Positions 29,681 through 39,956 of a DNA stretch of 64,000 bases are shown in pieces. The DNA comes from Pantoea wallisii. Its GTDB lineage: Bacteria; Pseudomonadota; Gammaproteobacteria; Enterobacterales; Enterobacteriaceae. A program made the position numbers and the translations under genes. The notes under the pieces are model-generated. The model saw nothing but the letters and a program-made list of their open reading frames with translations, was not told the origin of the DNA and ran no database searches. Where the stretch lies: assembly GCF_002095485.1 (NCBI RefSeq), contig NZ_MLFS01000013.1, positions 22,872-86,871 on the forward strand, in the 5' to 3' direction. How positions within the stretch are numbered: the first letter of the stretch is position 1; every line of letters begins with the position of its first letter.

Positions 29681-31243
29681 ATGGCAAATGCGAAACCTAC
29701 ATTGAAGTTGATTACCGGTACTGCGCCCTATCGCGAAGATCCGGCCGCAGTGTTTCATCAACTGTGCGGCGCACGTCCGGCCACTCTGCTGCTTGAATCG
29801 GCGGATATCGACAGTAAAAAGAACCTTAAGAGTCTGTTAATCGTTGATAGCGCGCTGCGCATCAGCGCGTTGGGTAATGTCGTTACCCTGCAGGCGCTCT
29901 CCGAAAATGGCCGCGCCCTGCTGCCGCTGCTGGATGAAGCCCTGCCCACGAGCGTACGTATTGCCGTCCGCCCTGATGGCCGCGAACTGCATTTCACGCC
30001 CTCTCACGACCTGCAGGATGAGGACTCACGCCTGAAAGCGCTCTCCGTCTTTGATGCGCTGCGACTGATACCGCAACTGGTCAACAGCCCGGCCGAGGAG
30101 CGTGAAGCCATGCTGCTGGGCGGTCTGTTTGCGTACGATCTGGTGGCCGGCTTTGAAGATCTGCCGGCACTGCGCAATGAACAATGCTGCCCGGATTACT
30201 GCTTCTACCTGGCGGAAACCCTGCTGGTCATCGATCACCAGCAGCGCAGCGCGCGATTACAGGCCAGTCTGTTTGCCCCCTCAACCAGCGAGTTTCAGCG
30301 TCTGCAACGCCGTATTGAGCAGTTACACGGTCAGATGACTCAGCCTGCGCCTGCGCTGCCGGTGCAGCATGTGGAGCAGATGACGCTCAGGACCAGCCAG
30401 AGCGACGAAGAGTACTGCAGCGTCGTCAGCGAACTGCAACAGGCCATTCGCATCGGTGAAATTTTTCAGGTAGTGCCGTCGCGCCGCTTCTCACTGCCGT
30501 GTCCCTCGCCGCTGGCGGCATACGATACGCTGAAAAACAGCAATCCCAGCCCCTATATGTTCTTCATGCAGGATCAGGATTTCGCGCTGTTTGGCGCCTC
30601 GCCTGAGAGCTCGCTGAAGTATGACGCCCCTTCGCGTCAGATTGAGATCTACCCCATCGCCGGTACGCGCCCTCGTGGCCGTCACGCTGATGGCTCGCTG
30701 GATCGCGATCTCGATAGCCGAATTGAGCTGGAGATGCGCACTGACCATAAAGAGCTGGCCGAGCACCTGATGCTGGTCGACCTGGCGCGTAACGATCTGG
30801 CGCGTATCTGTGAGCCGGGTAGCCGCTATGTCGCCGACCTGACTAAAGTGGACCGCTACTCCTTTGTGATGCACCTGGTTTCACGCGTGGTGGGCACACT
30901 GCGTGCGGACCTCGACGTGCTGCACGCCTATCGGGCCTGCATGAACATGGGCACGCTGAGCGGCGCGCCTAAGGTGCGCGCCATGCAGCTGATCGCCGAA
31001 AAGGAGGGCACGCGCCGCGGCAGTTACGGCGGGGCCGTCGGTTACTTCACCGCGCAGGGCGATCTGGATACCTGCATCGTAATCCGCTCAGCATGGGTGG
31101 AAAACGGTATCGCCACCGTGCAGGCCGGTGCTGGCGTGGTGCTGGACTCTCAGCCCCAGGCTGAAGCGGACGAAAGCCGCAACAAAGCGCGCGCCGTGTT
31201 GCGCGCAATTGCCACCGCCCATCACTGCAAGGAGATCTTCTGA
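29681..31243 (+). CDS. trpE: Anthranilate synthase component I
   Basis: 520 residues, as in E. coli. It converts chorismate to anthranilate using ammonia delivered by TrpG. The feedback-binding LLLESADI stretch is near the N-terminus, and the chorismate-binding core ([39 protein letters not shown]) is in the C-terminal half. Start ATG 29681. The stop overlaps the trpG start by one base (TGATG), so subunits are co-translated. Confidence 0.97.
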   Translation: MANAKPTLKLITGTAPYREDPAAVFHQLCGARPATLLLESADIDSKKNLKSLLIVDSALRISALGNVVTLQALSENGRALLPLLDEALPTSVRIAVRPDGRELHFTPSHDLQDEDSRLKALSVFDALRLIPQLVNSPAEEREAMLLGGLFAYDLVAGFEDLPALRNEQCCPDYCFYLAETLLVIDHQQRSARLQASLFAPSTSEFQRLQRRIEQLHGQMTQPAPALPVQHVEQMTLRTSQSDEEYCSVVSELQQAIRIGEIFQVVPSRRFSLPCPSPLAAYDTLKNSNPSPYMFFMQDQDFALFGASPESSLKYDAPSRQIEIYPIAGTRPRGRHADGSLDRDLDSRIELEMRTDHKELAEHLMLVDLARNDLARICEPGSRYVADLTKVDRYSFVMHLVSRVVGTLRADLDVLHAYRACMNMGTLSGAPKVRAMQLIAEKEGTRRGSYGGAVGYFTAQGDLDTCIVIRSAWVENGIATVQAGAGVVLDSQPQAEADESRNKARAVLRAIATAHHCKEIF

Positions 31244-31836
31244 TGGCCGACATCCTGCTGCTCGATAATATCGACTCCTTTACTTACAACCTCGTTGATC
31301 AGCTGCGTACTTTTGGCCACAACGTGGTGATCTACCGCAACAACGTCCCGGCAGAGGTGCTGACCGAACGGCTACAGCAGATGGAGAACCCGGTGCTGAT
31401 GCTCTCACCGGGCCCGGGCGCACCAAAAGATGCCGGCTGCATGCCGCAGCTGCTGCAAACGCTACGCGGTCGTCTGCCCATTATCGGGATCTGTCTCGGT
31501 CATCAGGCGATTGTGGAAGCCTATGGCGGCCATGTGGGCCAGGCGGGCGAGATCCTGCACGGTAAAGCTTCAGCGATTACGCATGATGGCGAAGCGATGT
31601 TTGCCGGCCTGAGCAATCCCTTGCCGGTTGCACGCTATCACTCGCTGGTCGGCAGCAATACGCCGGCGGAGCTCACCGTCAACGCCAGTTATAACGGTAT
31701 GGTGATGGCCGTCCGTCACGATGCCGATCGCGTGTGCGGCTTCCAGTTTCACCCCGAATCAATCCTTACCACCCAGGGCGCACGTCTGTTAGAGCAGACG
31801 CTGAGCTGGGCGCTGGCGCAGTATCAGGGAGCTTAA
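31243..31836 (+). CDS. trpG: Anthranilate synthase component II (glutamine amidotransferase)
   Basis: 197 residues. Class I amidotransferase with catalytic C84 (GICLGHQA), H170 and E172 (QFHPES). In E. coli and Salmonella this domain is fused to TrpD. Here a TAA stop ends it one base before the trpD ATG, with SD GGGAG inside its own last codons. Separate trpG is typical of Serratia, Erwinia and Pantoea. It forms a complex with TrpE. Confidence 0.96.
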   Translation: MADILLLDNIDSFTYNLVDQLRTFGHNVVIYRNNVPAEVLTERLQQMENPVLMLSPGPGAPKDAGCMPQLLQTLRGRLPIIGICLGHQAIVEAYGGHVGQAGEILHGKASAITHDGEAMFAGLSNPLPVARYHSLVGSNTPAELTVNASYNGMVMAVRHDADRVCGFQFHPESILTTQGARLLEQTLSWALAQYQGA

Positions 31837-31837
31837 A

Positions 31838-32836
31838 ATGCATACTATTCTGGAAAAACTTTATCAGGCGCAGACGCTGAGCCAGGCGGAGAGCCACCAG
31901 CTATTCAGCGCCATTATTACCGGCCAGCTGGAGCCTACGCAGTTAGCGGCCGCGCTGATCGCCATGAAAGTACGCGGTGAACGCCCGGAAGAGATTGCCG
32001 GTGCCGCTTCAGCGCTGCTGGCCGATGCCAAACCGTTTCCGCGCCCGGACTATACCTTTGCAGATATTGTGGGTACAGGCGGTGACGGCAGTAACAGCAT
32101 CAATATCTCAACGGCCAGTGCGTTTGTCGCAGCGACCTGTGGCCTGAAGGTGGCAAAACATGGTAACCGCAGCGTCTCCAGCAAGTCCGGCTCTTCCGAT
32201 CTGCTGGCGGCCTTTGGTATCAACCTTGACATGCCTGCCGATCGGGCCCGTCAGGCGCTGGACGACCTGAATGTCTGCTTCCTGTTTGCCCCGCAGTATC
32301 ACACCGGGTTCCGTCATGCGATGCCGGTACGCCAGCAGCTGAAGTCACGCACGCTGTTTAACGTCCTCGGCCCATTGATTAACCCGGCGCGCCCACCACT
32401 GGCCGTTATCGGGGTGTACAGTCCGGAGCTGGTACTGCCGATTGCACAGACGCTGAAAGTACTCGGCTATCAGCGCGCTGCCGTAGTGCACGGCGGCGGT
32501 ATGGATGAAGTTGCCCTGCACAGCCCGACGCAGGTAGCGGAGCTGCGGGACGGCGAGATCACCGGTTACCAGCTGACGCCAGAGGACTTTGGTTTTGGCT
32601 TCCACGCGAAAGAGGCGCTGGCGGGCGGCACGCCGGAAGAAAATCGTGACATTCTGGCGCGTTTACTCCAGGGTAAAGGCCAGCCCGCCCACGAGCAGGC
32701 CGTTGCGGTGAACGTCGCAATGTTGCTGAAAGTATTCGGAAATGAAGATTTGCGCGACAACGCTCAGCGCGCCATTGCTGCCATTCGCAGCGGACAGGTG
32801 TACGAGCGCGTTGTAGCACTGGCAGCGAGAGGATGA
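31838..32836 (+). CDS. trpD: Anthranilate phosphoribosyltransferase
   Basis: 332 residues. It transfers phosphoribosyl from PRPP to anthranilate. The [14 protein letters not shown] loop and the [15 protein letters not shown] substrate-binding stretch are intact. It begins directly after trpG. Unlike E. coli TrpD it has no amidotransferase domain. It ends 1 base before trpC. Confidence 0.97.
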   Translation: MHTILEKLYQAQTLSQAESHQLFSAIITGQLEPTQLAAALIAMKVRGERPEEIAGAASALLADAKPFPRPDYTFADIVGTGGDGSNSINISTASAFVAATCGLKVAKHGNRSVSSKSGSSDLLAAFGINLDMPADRARQALDDLNVCFLFAPQYHTGFRHAMPVRQQLKSRTLFNVLGPLINPARPPLAVIGVYSPELVLPIAQTLKVLGYQRAAVVHGGGMDEVALHSPTQVAELRDGEITGYQLTPEDFGFGFHAKEALAGGTPEENRDILARLLQGKGQPAHEQAVAVNVAMLLKVFGNEDLRDNAQRAIAAIRSGQVYERVVALAARG

Positions 32837-32837
32837 G

Positions 32838-34205
32838 ATGAGTATTAAGGGCACCGTATTAGAGAAAATCGTGCAGGATAAAGCCGTCTGGGTAGCAGCA
32901 CGTAAGGCACAGCAGCCGCTGGCAACCTTTCAGCCCGATCTGCAACTGGCCGAGCGCCACTTTTACGATGCGCTGCGTGGCACGCGCACCGTATTCATCC
33001 TGGAGTGCAAAAAGGCGTCGCCATCAAAAGGCGTGATTCGGGAAGATTTTGATCCCGCCACTATCGCCGGCGTTTATCGTCACCATGCCTCAGCGGTATC
33101 GGTGCTGACGGATGAAAAGTACTTCCAGGGTGACTTCGCCTTCCTGCCGATTGTCAGTGCCGCCATTACTCAGCCGGTATTGTGCAAAGATTTCATCATC
33201 GATGCCTACCAGATTTACCTGGCGCGCCACTACCAGGCCGATGCCATTCTGCTGATGCTCTCAGTGCTGGATGACGAACAGTATCGTCAGCTGGCAGCCG
33301 TTGCGCACAGCCTGAAGATGGGCGTGCTGACAGAAGTGAGTAATGAAGAGGAGCTGGCGCGCGCTATTGCGCTGGAGGCGAAAGTCGTTGGCATCAATAA
33401 CCGCGATCTGCGCGATCTCTCCATTGACCTCAACCGCACCCGCCAGCTGGCACCGCGCCTGGGCCATGGTGTTACCGTGATCAGCGAATCCGGTATTCAC
33501 AATTATGCGCAGGTGCGTGAACTGAGCAATTTTGCTAACGGTTTTCTTATCGGCTCCGCACTGATGGAGGAGGCCGATCTTGATGCCGGCGTGCGCCGCG
33601 TACTGCTGGGTGATAACAAAGTGTGTGGTCTGACGCGCCCCGAGGATGCCCGTATCGCGCATGAGGCGGGCGCGCTCTATGGCGGGATTATCTTTGCCGA
33701 AGGCTCACCGCGTAAAGTCAGCCGTGAGCAGGCGCTGGCGGTGATTGCAGCGGCCCCGCTGAAGTATGTTGGCGTGTTCCGTAACAACAGCATTGGTGAC
33801 ATTGTCACGTTAGCCCGGGTGCTGCAGCTGGCAGCCGTGCAGCTGCATGGCGATGAAGACCAGGCATTTGTCGCCGAGTTGCGTCATGCCCTGCCGGCTG
33901 AGGTGAAGATCTGGAAGGCGCTGAGCATCAGCGATCGTCTTCCGGCCCGCGACTGGCCGCACGTAGACCGTTACGTCTTTGATAACGGCCAGGGCGGCAG
34001 CGGTCAGCGCTTTGACTGGTCGCTGTTACAGCAGCAGGATCTGAGTGATGTGCTGCTGGCCGGTGGCCTGAGCGCCGATAATTGCGTCGAAGCCGCTCAG
34101 CTCGGCTGTGCCGGTCTTGATTTCAACTCCGGCGTGGAGTCCGCGCCAGGCATCAAAGATGCCGCTAAAGTCGCAGCGGTTTTCCGCACGCTGCGCGCCT
34201 ACTAA
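32838..34205 (+). CDS. trpC: Bifunctional indole-3-glycerol-phosphate synthase / phosphoribosylanthranilate isomerase
   Basis: 455 residues (E. coli TrpCF 453). The N-terminal barrel (~1-256) is IGPS, with [13 protein letters not shown] and the [12 protein letters not shown] and ISESGIHN motifs. The C-terminal barrel (~257-455) is PRAI (TrpF), with [11 protein letters not shown] and [14 protein letters not shown]. It performs two consecutive steps of tryptophan synthesis. The fusion is as in other enterics. Confidence 0.97.
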   Translation: MSIKGTVLEKIVQDKAVWVAARKAQQPLATFQPDLQLAERHFYDALRGTRTVFILECKKASPSKGVIREDFDPATIAGVYRHHASAVSVLTDEKYFQGDFAFLPIVSAAITQPVLCKDFIIDAYQIYLARHYQADAILLMLSVLDDEQYRQLAAVAHSLKMGVLTEVSNEEELARAIALEAKVVGINNRDLRDLSIDLNRTRQLAPRLGHGVTVISESGIHNYAQVRELSNFANGFLIGSALMEEADLDAGVRRVLLGDNKVCGLTRPEDARIAHEAGALYGGIIFAEGSPRKVSREQALAVIAAAPLKYVGVFRNNSIGDIVTLARVLQLAAVQLHGDEDQAFVAELRHALPAEVKIWKALSISDRLPARDWPHVDRYVFDNGQGGSGQRFDWSLLQQQDLSDVLLAGGLSADNCVEAAQLGCAGLDFNSGVESAPGIKDAAKVAAVFRTLRAY

Positions 34206-34249
34206 TTTCGCTTGCCTGCACTGCGCAGGCAGATAAGGAAGATGAGAAC

Positions 34250-35443
34250 ATGACCACGTTATTGAACCCTTATTTTGGTGAGTTTGGCGGCCAGTATGTG
34301 CCGCAGATCCTGATGCCGGCACTGCGCCAGCTGGAAGCGGCGTTTGTCGAAGCCCAGCGTGACCCTGAGTTTCAGGCTGAATTTACCGATTTGCTGAAGA
34401 ACTATGCCGGTCGCCCAACCGCGCTGACCCTGTGCAGCAACCTGACTAAAGGGACGAAAACCCGCCTCTACCTGAAGCGTGAAGATTTGCTGCACGGCGG
34501 CGCGCACAAAACCAACCAGGTTCTGGGCCAGGCGCTGCTGGCTAAACGCATGGGCAAAAATGAGATCATCGCCGAGACCGGCGCCGGTCAGCACGGTGTG
34601 GCGTCCGCCCTTGCCTGTGCGCTGCTCGGCATGAAGTGCCGTATCTATATGGGCGCGAAAGACGTGGAGCGCCAGTCGCCGAACGTATTCCGTATGCGCC
34701 TGATGGGTGCAGAGGTGATTCCGGTACACAGTGGCTCTGCCACCCTGAAAGATGCCTGTAATGAGGCGCTGCGCGACTGGTCGGGCAGCTACGAGACCGC
34801 ACACTATATGCTCGGCACCGCCGCCGGTCCGCACCCGTTCCCGACGATTGTGCGTGAGTTCCAGCGCATGATCGGTGAAGAGACCAAAGCGCAGATTCTG
34901 GAAAAAGAGGGTCGCCTGCCTGATGCCGTGCTGGCCTGTGTGGGCGGTGGTTCCAACGCCATCGGCATGTTTGCCGATTTCATCGACGAAACCTCGGTCA
35001 ATCTGATTGGCGTAGAGCCGGCGGGCCACGGTATTGAAAGCGGCGAACACGGCGCACCGCTAAAACATGGCCGCGTCGGTATCTATTTCGGTATGAAAGC
35101 GCCGATGATGCAGACCGAAGAGGGGCAGATTGAGGAGTCCTATTCAATCTCCGCTGGCCTGGATTTCCCCTCTGTGGGCCCACAGCATGCGCATCTCAAC
35201 AGCATTGGCCGCGCAGAGTATGTGTCGATTACCGATGATGAAGCGCTGGACGCCTTCAAAACGCTGTGCCGCGCTGAAGGGATTATTCCGGCACTGGAGT
35301 CTTCGCACGCGCTGGCCCATGCGCTGAAAATGATCCGCGATAATCCGGAAAAAGAGCAGCTGCTGGTAGTTAACCTCTCCGGTCGCGGCGACAAAGACAT
35401 CTTTACCGTTCACGATATTCTGAAAGCAAAGGGAGAGATCTGA
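34250..35443 (+). CDS. trpB: Tryptophan synthase beta chain
   Basis: 397 residues, the E. coli length. PLP-dependent. The lysine in GGAHKTNQ forms the Schiff base, and GGGSNAIG binds the phosphate of PLP. It joins indole to serine in an alpha2-beta2 complex with TrpA. SD AAGGA precedes ATG 34250. The stop overlaps trpA by one base. Confidence 0.98.
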   Translation: MTTLLNPYFGEFGGQYVPQILMPALRQLEAAFVEAQRDPEFQAEFTDLLKNYAGRPTALTLCSNLTKGTKTRLYLKREDLLHGGAHKTNQVLGQALLAKRMGKNEIIAETGAGQHGVASALACALLGMKCRIYMGAKDVERQSPNVFRMRLMGAEVIPVHSGSATLKDACNEALRDWSGSYETAHYMLGTAAGPHPFPTIVREFQRMIGEETKAQILEKEGRLPDAVLACVGGGSNAIGMFADFIDETSVNLIGVEPAGHGIESGEHGAPLKHGRVGIYFGMKAPMMQTEEGQIEESYSISAGLDFPSVGPQHAHLNSIGRAEYVSITDDEALDAFKTLCRAEGIIPALESSHALAHALKMIRDNPEKEQLLVVNLSGRGDKDIFTVHDILKAKGEI

Positions 35444-36249
35444 TGGAGCGTTACAGTCAGCTGTTTAAACGTCTGGCGGCAAACAAGGAAGGAGCATTTG
35501 TCCCCTTCGTAACCCTGGGCGATCCCACGCCCGATCTCTCGTTAAAAATCATTGATACGCTGGTTGCAGGCGGTGCGGATGCGCTGGAGCTGGGTATTCC
35601 GTTCTCCGATCCGCTGGCTGATGGCCCGACCATTCAGGGCGCCACGCTGCGCGCATTTGCCGCGGGCACCACGGTAGCCCAGTGCTTTGAGATGCTTGCG
35701 ACCGTCCGCCAGAAGTATCCGGATCTGCCGATCGGCCTGCTGATGTACGCAAACCTGGTGTTCAGTCAGGGAATTGATAACTTCTATGCAAAGTGTGCCG
35801 CAGTGGGCGTGGATTCCGTGCTGGTTGCGGATGTGCCGGTTGAAGAGTCTGCGCCCTTCCGTCAGGCCGCGCAGCGTCACGCTATCGCGCCAATCTTTAT
35901 TTGCCCGCCTAATGCCGATGATGCGCTGCTGCGTGATATCGCAGCGCACGGTCGCGGATACACCTATCTGCTGTCGCGTGCGGGTGTCACCGGTGCAGAG
36001 AACCGTGCCAGCCTGCCGCTGCATCATCTGATCGAAAGGCTGCGTGAACTGAATGCGGCACCTCCGCTGCAGGGTTTTGGTATTTCAGAGCCCGGTCAGG
36101 TAAAAGAGGCGATCGCCGCCGGTGCTGCGGGTGCTATCTCCGGTTCAGCGATTGTGAAAATCATTGAGCGCAACCAGAGCGATCCGGTCACCCTGCTGAG
36201 TGAACTGCAGACCTTCGTCAGTAACCTCAAAGCCGCGACCCGCTCGTGA
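35443..36249 (+). CDS. trpA: Tryptophan synthase alpha chain
   Basis: 268 residues, the E. coli length. It cleaves indole-3-glycerol phosphate to indole. Catalytic E49 (LELGIPFSD) and D60 (LADGPTIQG) are both present. It is the last gene of the trp operon. Confidence 0.98.
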   Translation: MERYSQLFKRLAANKEGAFVPFVTLGDPTPDLSLKIIDTLVAGGADALELGIPFSDPLADGPTIQGATLRAFAAGTTVAQCFEMLATVRQKYPDLPIGLLMYANLVFSQGIDNFYAKCAAVGVDSVLVADVPVEESAPFRQAAQRHAIAPIFICPPNADDALLRDIAAHGRGYTYLLSRAGVTGAENRASLPLHHLIERLRELNAAPPLQGFGISEPGQVKEAIAAGAAGAISGSAIVKIIERNQSDPVTLLSELQTFVSNLKAATRS

Positions 36250-36256
36250 TCGTGCC

Positions 36257-36282
36257 GGCCCTGTGCAGCCTCGCGCAGGGCC
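36257..36282 (+). terminator. Hairpin after trpA
   Basis: 10-bp stem GGCCCTGTGC / GCGCAGGGCC (one G-T pair) a few bases past the trpA stop. Poor T-tract, so termination may need Rho, as reported for the E. coli trp operon end. Confidence 0.6.
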
Positions 36283-36420
36283 ACTCTGATTGTTGTTCAA
36301 CGCACCTTATACCCGATAACTTTTTCATCATCATTGAGTTGCCTAACCGCAAAGCGCAGCCCACACTTAACTGCACCGTCTCGTTACGGTGTTAAACCAT
36401 CTATGACAGGGAGATAACCA

Positions 36421-36735
36421 ATGAAATTGTTCAAAGTCGTTGCGGGATTTTTAGTGGCTGCCGTTATGGCGCTTACGCTCAGTGCCTGTGCACCTACACC
36501 AACCCAGGAGGGTACCGGCGGCTATATTGATGATACGGTGATTACCACCAAAGTGAAGGCACAGCTACTGAATGATGAATCACTGAAATCCACCGAAATT
36601 AATGTCGAAACCTTTAAAGGCAAAGTTCAGCTGAGTGGTTTTGTCAGCTCGCCGCAGATGGCTAATCGCGCTGTCTCGGTGACGCGTAGCGTGGAAGGGG
36701 TGAAATCTGTTGTGAACAACATGCAGATAAAATAA
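36421..36735 (+). CDS. BON-domain lipoprotein
   Basis: 104 residues. Lipoprotein signal with lipobox LSAC (Cys 23), then a single BON domain (~36-102: DDTVITTKVKAQLLNDESLK ... VVNNMQIK). BON proteins such as OsmY and DolP bind membranes and respond to envelope or osmotic stress. SD GGGAG precedes ATG 36421. It lies between trpA and ompW where E. coli has yciGFE. The outer-membrane versus inner-membrane destination is not settled: position +2 is Ala, so outer membrane is likely. Exact role unknown. Confidence 0.85.
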   Translation: MKLFKVVAGFLVAAVMALTLSACAPTPTQEGTGGYIDDTVITTKVKAQLLNDESLKSTEINVETFKGKVQLSGFVSSPQMANRAVSVTRSVEGVKSVVNNMQIK

Positions 36736-36740
36736 GTAAA

Positions 36741-36762
36741 CGGGCGACCCTCTGGTCGCCCG
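36741..36762. terminator. Terminator between the BON lipoprotein and ompW
   Basis: Stem CGGGCGACC / GGTCGCCCG with a 4-base loop, between convergent stop codons. Confidence 0.65.
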
Positions 36763-36778
36763 CTCTCCTGGTGCACCC

Positions 36779-37411
36779 TCAGAAGCGGTAACCCACGCCA
36801 AAGAAGAACACCCACGGATCGATGCGCGTATTGATGTTTTGCTGCTCACCGCCCGCCTTAAATTTTACTTCCGTATCAATATCCATGTACCACAGCGACG
36901 CATTCAGCATCCAGTCGCGATTAATTTGATAATCGAGCCCTACCTGGCCGGCGACGCCCCAGGAGTCTTTGACGCTGAGATCGCTGAGGCCCGCATCCTG
37001 CCCGGTCTGGTTGAATTTTGCATCATAGAATGTGGTGTAGTTAATGCCGACGCCCACATAGGGACGCACGACACTTTTACTGTCGAAGAAGTAGTACTGC
37101 GCCATCAGAGTAGGCGGCAACTGACGCACGGTGGCGAGATTTCCGGTTGGTCCCAGGCCCACTTTATGACGAAATGGCGTGGCGGCCAGCAGCTCAACGC
37201 CAATATTGTCAGTGGCCATCCAGGTCAGGGTCAGTCCCAGCTGGGTATCATTGCTCACATTGAATCCGCCCATACCCAGCACATTGTCAGAGCCTTCGGT
37301 TGGGCGCACCGTGGCACTGCCGGCACGCATAAAGAGATCGCCGGCCTGATGGGCCAGCGCCAGTTGTGGAAGAGCCAGTGCTATCAGCAGCGCGCATTTT
37401 GCCAGTTTCAT
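36779..37411 (-). CDS. ompW: Outer membrane protein OmpW
   Basis: 210 residues. Signal peptide (MKLAKCALLIALALPQLALA) cleaved before HQAGDLFMRAGSATVRPTEG, which closely follows E. coli OmpW. It forms an eight-strand barrel ending in the aromatic C-terminus GYRF needed for BAM assembly. The frame extends upstream, but SD AGGAG sits 5 bases before ATG 37411, deciding the start (an ATG one codon earlier is too close). OmpW is linked to anaerobiosis and colicin S4 reception in E. coli. A perfect FNR box lies upstream. Confidence 0.94.
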   Translation of the reverse strand: MKLAKCALLIALALPQLALAHQAGDLFMRAGSATVRPTEGSDNVLGMGGFNVSNDTQLGLTLTWMATDNIGVELLAATPFRHKVGLGPTGNLATVRQLPPTLMAQYYFFDSKSVVRPYVGVGINYTTFYDAKFNQTGQDAGLSDLSVKDSWGVAGQVGLDYQINRDWMLNASLWYMDIDTEVKFKAGGEQQNINTRIDPWVFFFGVGYRF

Positions 37412-37527
37412 CATCACTCCTTTGCCGAAAAGTAAGGTATTGCGGTATATCGCGGCACAAGGTGTAACCCTTTTTTGGTAAAAGATCATCTGCATCAATA
37501 TAAATTAATCACTTAAAAAACAATGGA

Positions 37528-37541
37528 TTGATTCAGATCAA
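37528..37541. promoter_or_regulatory. FNR box upstream of ompW
   Basis: TTGATTCAGATCAA matches the FNR consensus TTGATNNNNATCAA at every defined position, 117 bases before the ompW start. OmpW is FNR-controlled in E. coli. Confidence 0.75.
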
Positions 37542-37655
37542 TTTTGGCGTTACAGGCAGACATAAAAATTCCGTTGCAGACGTTTCGCGCCGTGACTATT
37601 TTATTTTTTCCCTTGGTGATTTTGGTTCGATGCGTCAGGAGTGGCGGGCAATCAG

Positions 37656-38072
37656 ATGAGCGATGCACTTAACCCTTGTATGACCTGCGGCGCCTGCTGC
37701 GCCTATTTCCGTGTCTCTTTCTACTGGGCCGAAGCCGACGATGCCAGCGGCGTGGTGCCGGTTGATCTCACTGAACCGTTAGGCCTGCTGATGCGCAATA
37801 TGCGCGGCACCAATGCACGCGAACCGCGCTGTGTTGCGCTGCAGGGCGAGGTCGGCGGCTGTGTGTCGTGCGGTATTTATCAGCAGCGCCCGTCGCCGTG
37901 CAGCGAGTTTGCGATGTCCGGTGAAGACGGCGTGCTGAACGAAGCCTGCGATAGAGCGCGGGCGCGCTACGGTTTGCCTGCGCTTTTTCACCCTTCTTTA
38001 CCTTCCATGACAGAAAGTTATGGCATTGCGGGTGCCAGCCCGCCCGCAGAACATGTACAATCGCCGGGTTAA
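37656..38072 (+). CDS. YkgJ-family cysteine cluster protein
   Basis: 138 residues from ATG 37656. The N-terminal [14 protein letters not shown] and the later [15 protein letters not shown] are the cysteine signatures of the YkgJ/UPF0153 family, thought to bind iron or zinc. The start is uncertain: a GTG at 37641 overlaps the only good SD, while ATG 37656 has a weaker GGCGGG. Cytosolic, function unknown. It ends within a palindrome just before yciC. Confidence 0.85.
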   Translation: MSDALNPCMTCGACCAYFRVSFYWAEADDASGVVPVDLTEPLGLLMRNMRGTNAREPRCVALQGEVGGCVSCGIYQQRPSPCSEFAMSGEDGVLNEACDRARARYGLPALFHPSLPSMTESYGIAGASPPAEHVQSPG

Positions 38073-38081
38073 TTAACCCGG
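38064..38081. repeat. Perfect 18-bp palindrome at the YkgJ-like stop codon
   Basis: CCGGGTTAATTAACCCGG spans the stop codon and lies 19 bases before the yciC ATG. It may act as a terminator stem (followed by TTCCTT) or as a protein-binding site. Confidence 0.6.
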
Positions 38082-38099
38082 TTCCTTCAAGGAGTGTAC

Positions 38100-38834
38100 A
38101 TGTCTATCACGGCAAGCTCGTTATACCGTGACACAGGAAATTTTTTGCGCCATCAGCTGGCCACCATTGTGCTGATGGCGCTGCTGACCTCATTCATTAC
38201 CGTGATGGTCGGCCATGCCCTTACCCCTGCTCAGGACCAGTTATCGCTGTTGAGCCAGACCGATGACAGTGCTTCATCACTGTTTGAGCTGGTGCAAAAC
38301 ATGTCGCCGGATCAGCAACGCATTCTGCTGCGCGCCTCTGCTGCCGGCACCTTTGCTGCGCTGATTGGCAATACGCTGCTGTTGGGCGGCATGCTGTGTC
38401 TGCTGCCGATGGTCTCCAGCGGGCAGCGTGTCAGTGCGCTGCGTGCCATTGGCGCTTCCGCGCCGCTGCTGCCAAAGCTGCTGCTGCAAACCTTCCTTAT
38501 TACGCTGCTGGTCCAGCTGGGCTTTATGGTCCTGATGGTACCGGGCGTTATTCTGGCGATCCTGCTGTCGCTGGCCCCCGTGATAATGGTCAGCGAGAAA
38601 ATGGGCGTCATGGGCGCGATGCGCGCCAGTATGCGCCTGGCATGGAAGAACATTAAGGTGATTGCGCCCGCCATCGTGCTGTGGCTGCTGGCGAAGATTG
38701 TACTGATGTTCTTCTTCTCCTCGCTGACGGTGCTGCCCGCGACCCTCGCCTCCGTGCTGCTGAATGCGCTCGGCAATCTGGTTTCAGCGATTCTGATTAT
38801 CTACCTGTACCGGCTGTATATGCTGTTACGTTAA
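38100..38834 (+). CDS. yciC: UPF0259 membrane protein YciC
   Basis: 244 residues (E. coli 247). About six membrane helices ([35 protein letters not shown]; and others). Conserved in enterics; function unknown. ATG 38100 has SD AAGGAG 5 bases upstream; a GTG two codons earlier overlaps that SD. It is followed by yciB on the same strand. Confidence 0.94.
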   Translation: MSITASSLYRDTGNFLRHQLATIVLMALLTSFITVMVGHALTPAQDQLSLLSQTDDSASSLFELVQNMSPDQQRILLRASAAGTFAALIGNTLLLGGMLCLLPMVSSGQRVSALRAIGASAPLLPKLLLQTFLITLLVQLGFMVLMVPGVILAILLSLAPVIMVSEKMGVMGAMRASMRLAWKNIKVIAPAIVLWLLAKIVLMFFFSSLTVLPATLASVLLNALGNLVSAILIIYLYRLYMLLR

Positions 38835-38893
38835 GCGTTGCGGCGCTCTGCTGAGCGCCCTGACTGAATGCTCCTGTCTCTACTGGAAACGCT

Positions 38894-39433
38894 ATGAAGC
38901 AGTTACTCGATTTTCTTCCCCTGGTGGTTTTCTTCATCTTTTATAAGCTGTACGACATCTTCGTGGCGTCGGGTGTGCTGGTGGTGGCCACCGGTATCGC
39001 ACTGATCGTCAGCTGGGTGCTCTATCGCAAGCTGGAGAAGATGACCATCTTCACGTTTGTGCTGGTCGCGGTGTTTGGCACACTGACCTATGTGTTTCAT
39101 AACGACGAGTTTATCAAGTGGAAAGTCACGGTGATCTATACGCTGTTCGCGCTGGCGCTGCTGTACAGCCAGTGGTTCATGAAACAGCCGCTGATTCAAA
39201 CCATGCTGGGCAAAGAGCTGCAGCTGCCGGGTGCGGTGTGGCGTAATCTGAATATTGCCTGGGCCCTGTTCTTCTTCGTGTGTGGTATGGCGAACATTTA
39301 TGTGGCGTTTTGGTTATCACAGGCGTTTTGGGTTAACTTTAAAGTATTCGGTCTGACGGGTCTTACCCTGCTGTTTACCCTGCTGAGCGGCCTCTATATC
39401 TGGCGTCAGATGCCGCAACAAGAACAAAAATAG
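38894..39433 (+). CDS. yciB: Inner membrane-spanning protein YciB
   Basis: 179 residues, as in E. coli. Five membrane helices. The N-terminus [20 protein letters not shown] and the WQRMP-like end (IWRQMPQQ) match YciB (IspZ family). It has been linked to septation and envelope integrity together with DcrB and ZipA. 59 bases after yciC, and probably co-transcribed. Confidence 0.96.
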   Translation: MKQLLDFLPLVVFFIFYKLYDIFVASGVLVVATGIALIVSWVLYRKLEKMTIFTFVLVAVFGTLTYVFHNDEFIKWKVTVIYTLFALALLYSQWFMKQPLIQTMLGKELQLPGAVWRNLNIAWALFFFVCGMANIYVAFWLSQAFWVNFKVFGLTGLTLLFTLLSGLYIWRQMPQQEQK

Positions 39434-39488
39434 ATCACGCCGCCCGGCTCACTGCCGGGTTTGTCTTCACCTGCAGAAGAACTGAGCA

Positions 39489-39908
39489 ATGAACGATAAA
39501 CATAAATTGCCGCAAGGCGAGATGGTGTCGCGCACCCTGGCGATGCCAGCGGATACTAACGCCAATGGTGATATTTTTGGCGGCTGGCTGATGTCGCAAA
39601 TGGACATGGGCGGCGCCATCATGGCGAAAGAGATCGCTGAAGGACGCGTTGTTACGGTGCGAGTGGATGGCATGAGCTTTCTTAAGCCGGTTGCCGTCGG
39701 CGATGTTGTGAGCTGTTATGCCCGCTGCATTCGCACCGGTAACAGTTCCATGACCATCAATGTGGAAGTGTGGATTAAGAAGGTCTCGTCAGAACCTATC
39801 GGCCAGACCTACTGCGCGACCGAAGCCGTTTTCGTCTATGTTGCAGTGGATAATAACGGTCAATCCCGACCTTTACCGGTAGGCAGAGCCAACCTGAGCG
39901 ATAGCTGA
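39489..39908 (+). CDS. yciA: Acyl-CoA thioesterase YciA
   Basis: 139 residues (E. coli 132). Hotdog-fold thioesterase that hydrolyses a broad range of acyl-CoAs. The conserved NANGDIFGGWLMSQMDMGG holds the catalytic aspartate, and GRVVTVRVDGMSFLKPV follows. It starts at ATG 39489. Last gene of the yciC-yciB-yciA group and convergent with tonB. Confidence 0.95.
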   Translation: MNDKHKLPQGEMVSRTLAMPADTNANGDIFGGWLMSQMDMGGAIMAKEIAEGRVVTVRVDGMSFLKPVAVGDVVSCYARCIRTGNSSMTINVEVWIKKVSSEPIGQTYCATEAVFVYVAVDNNGQSRPLPVGRANLSDS

Positions 39909-39916
39909 CAATAAAA

Positions 39917-39944
39917 AAAGCGGTCAATTCGTTGACCGCTTTTC
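39917..39944. terminator. Bidirectional terminator between yciA and tonB
   Basis: 10-bp stem AAGCGGTCAA / TTGACCGCTT with a TTCG tetraloop, A-tract before and TTTT after: strong in both directions. Confidence 0.92.
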
Positions 39945-39956
39945 TCTTCCACTCAG

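Noticed and set aside
34259..35050. 263-codon open frame opposite trpB
   Set aside because: Shadow of trpB, with no family resemblance and no start signals.
29681..36249. The trp operon as an unusual biosynthetic cluster
   Set aside because: All genes are standard tryptophan synthesis. Only the trpG/trpD split and the long leader are worth noting.
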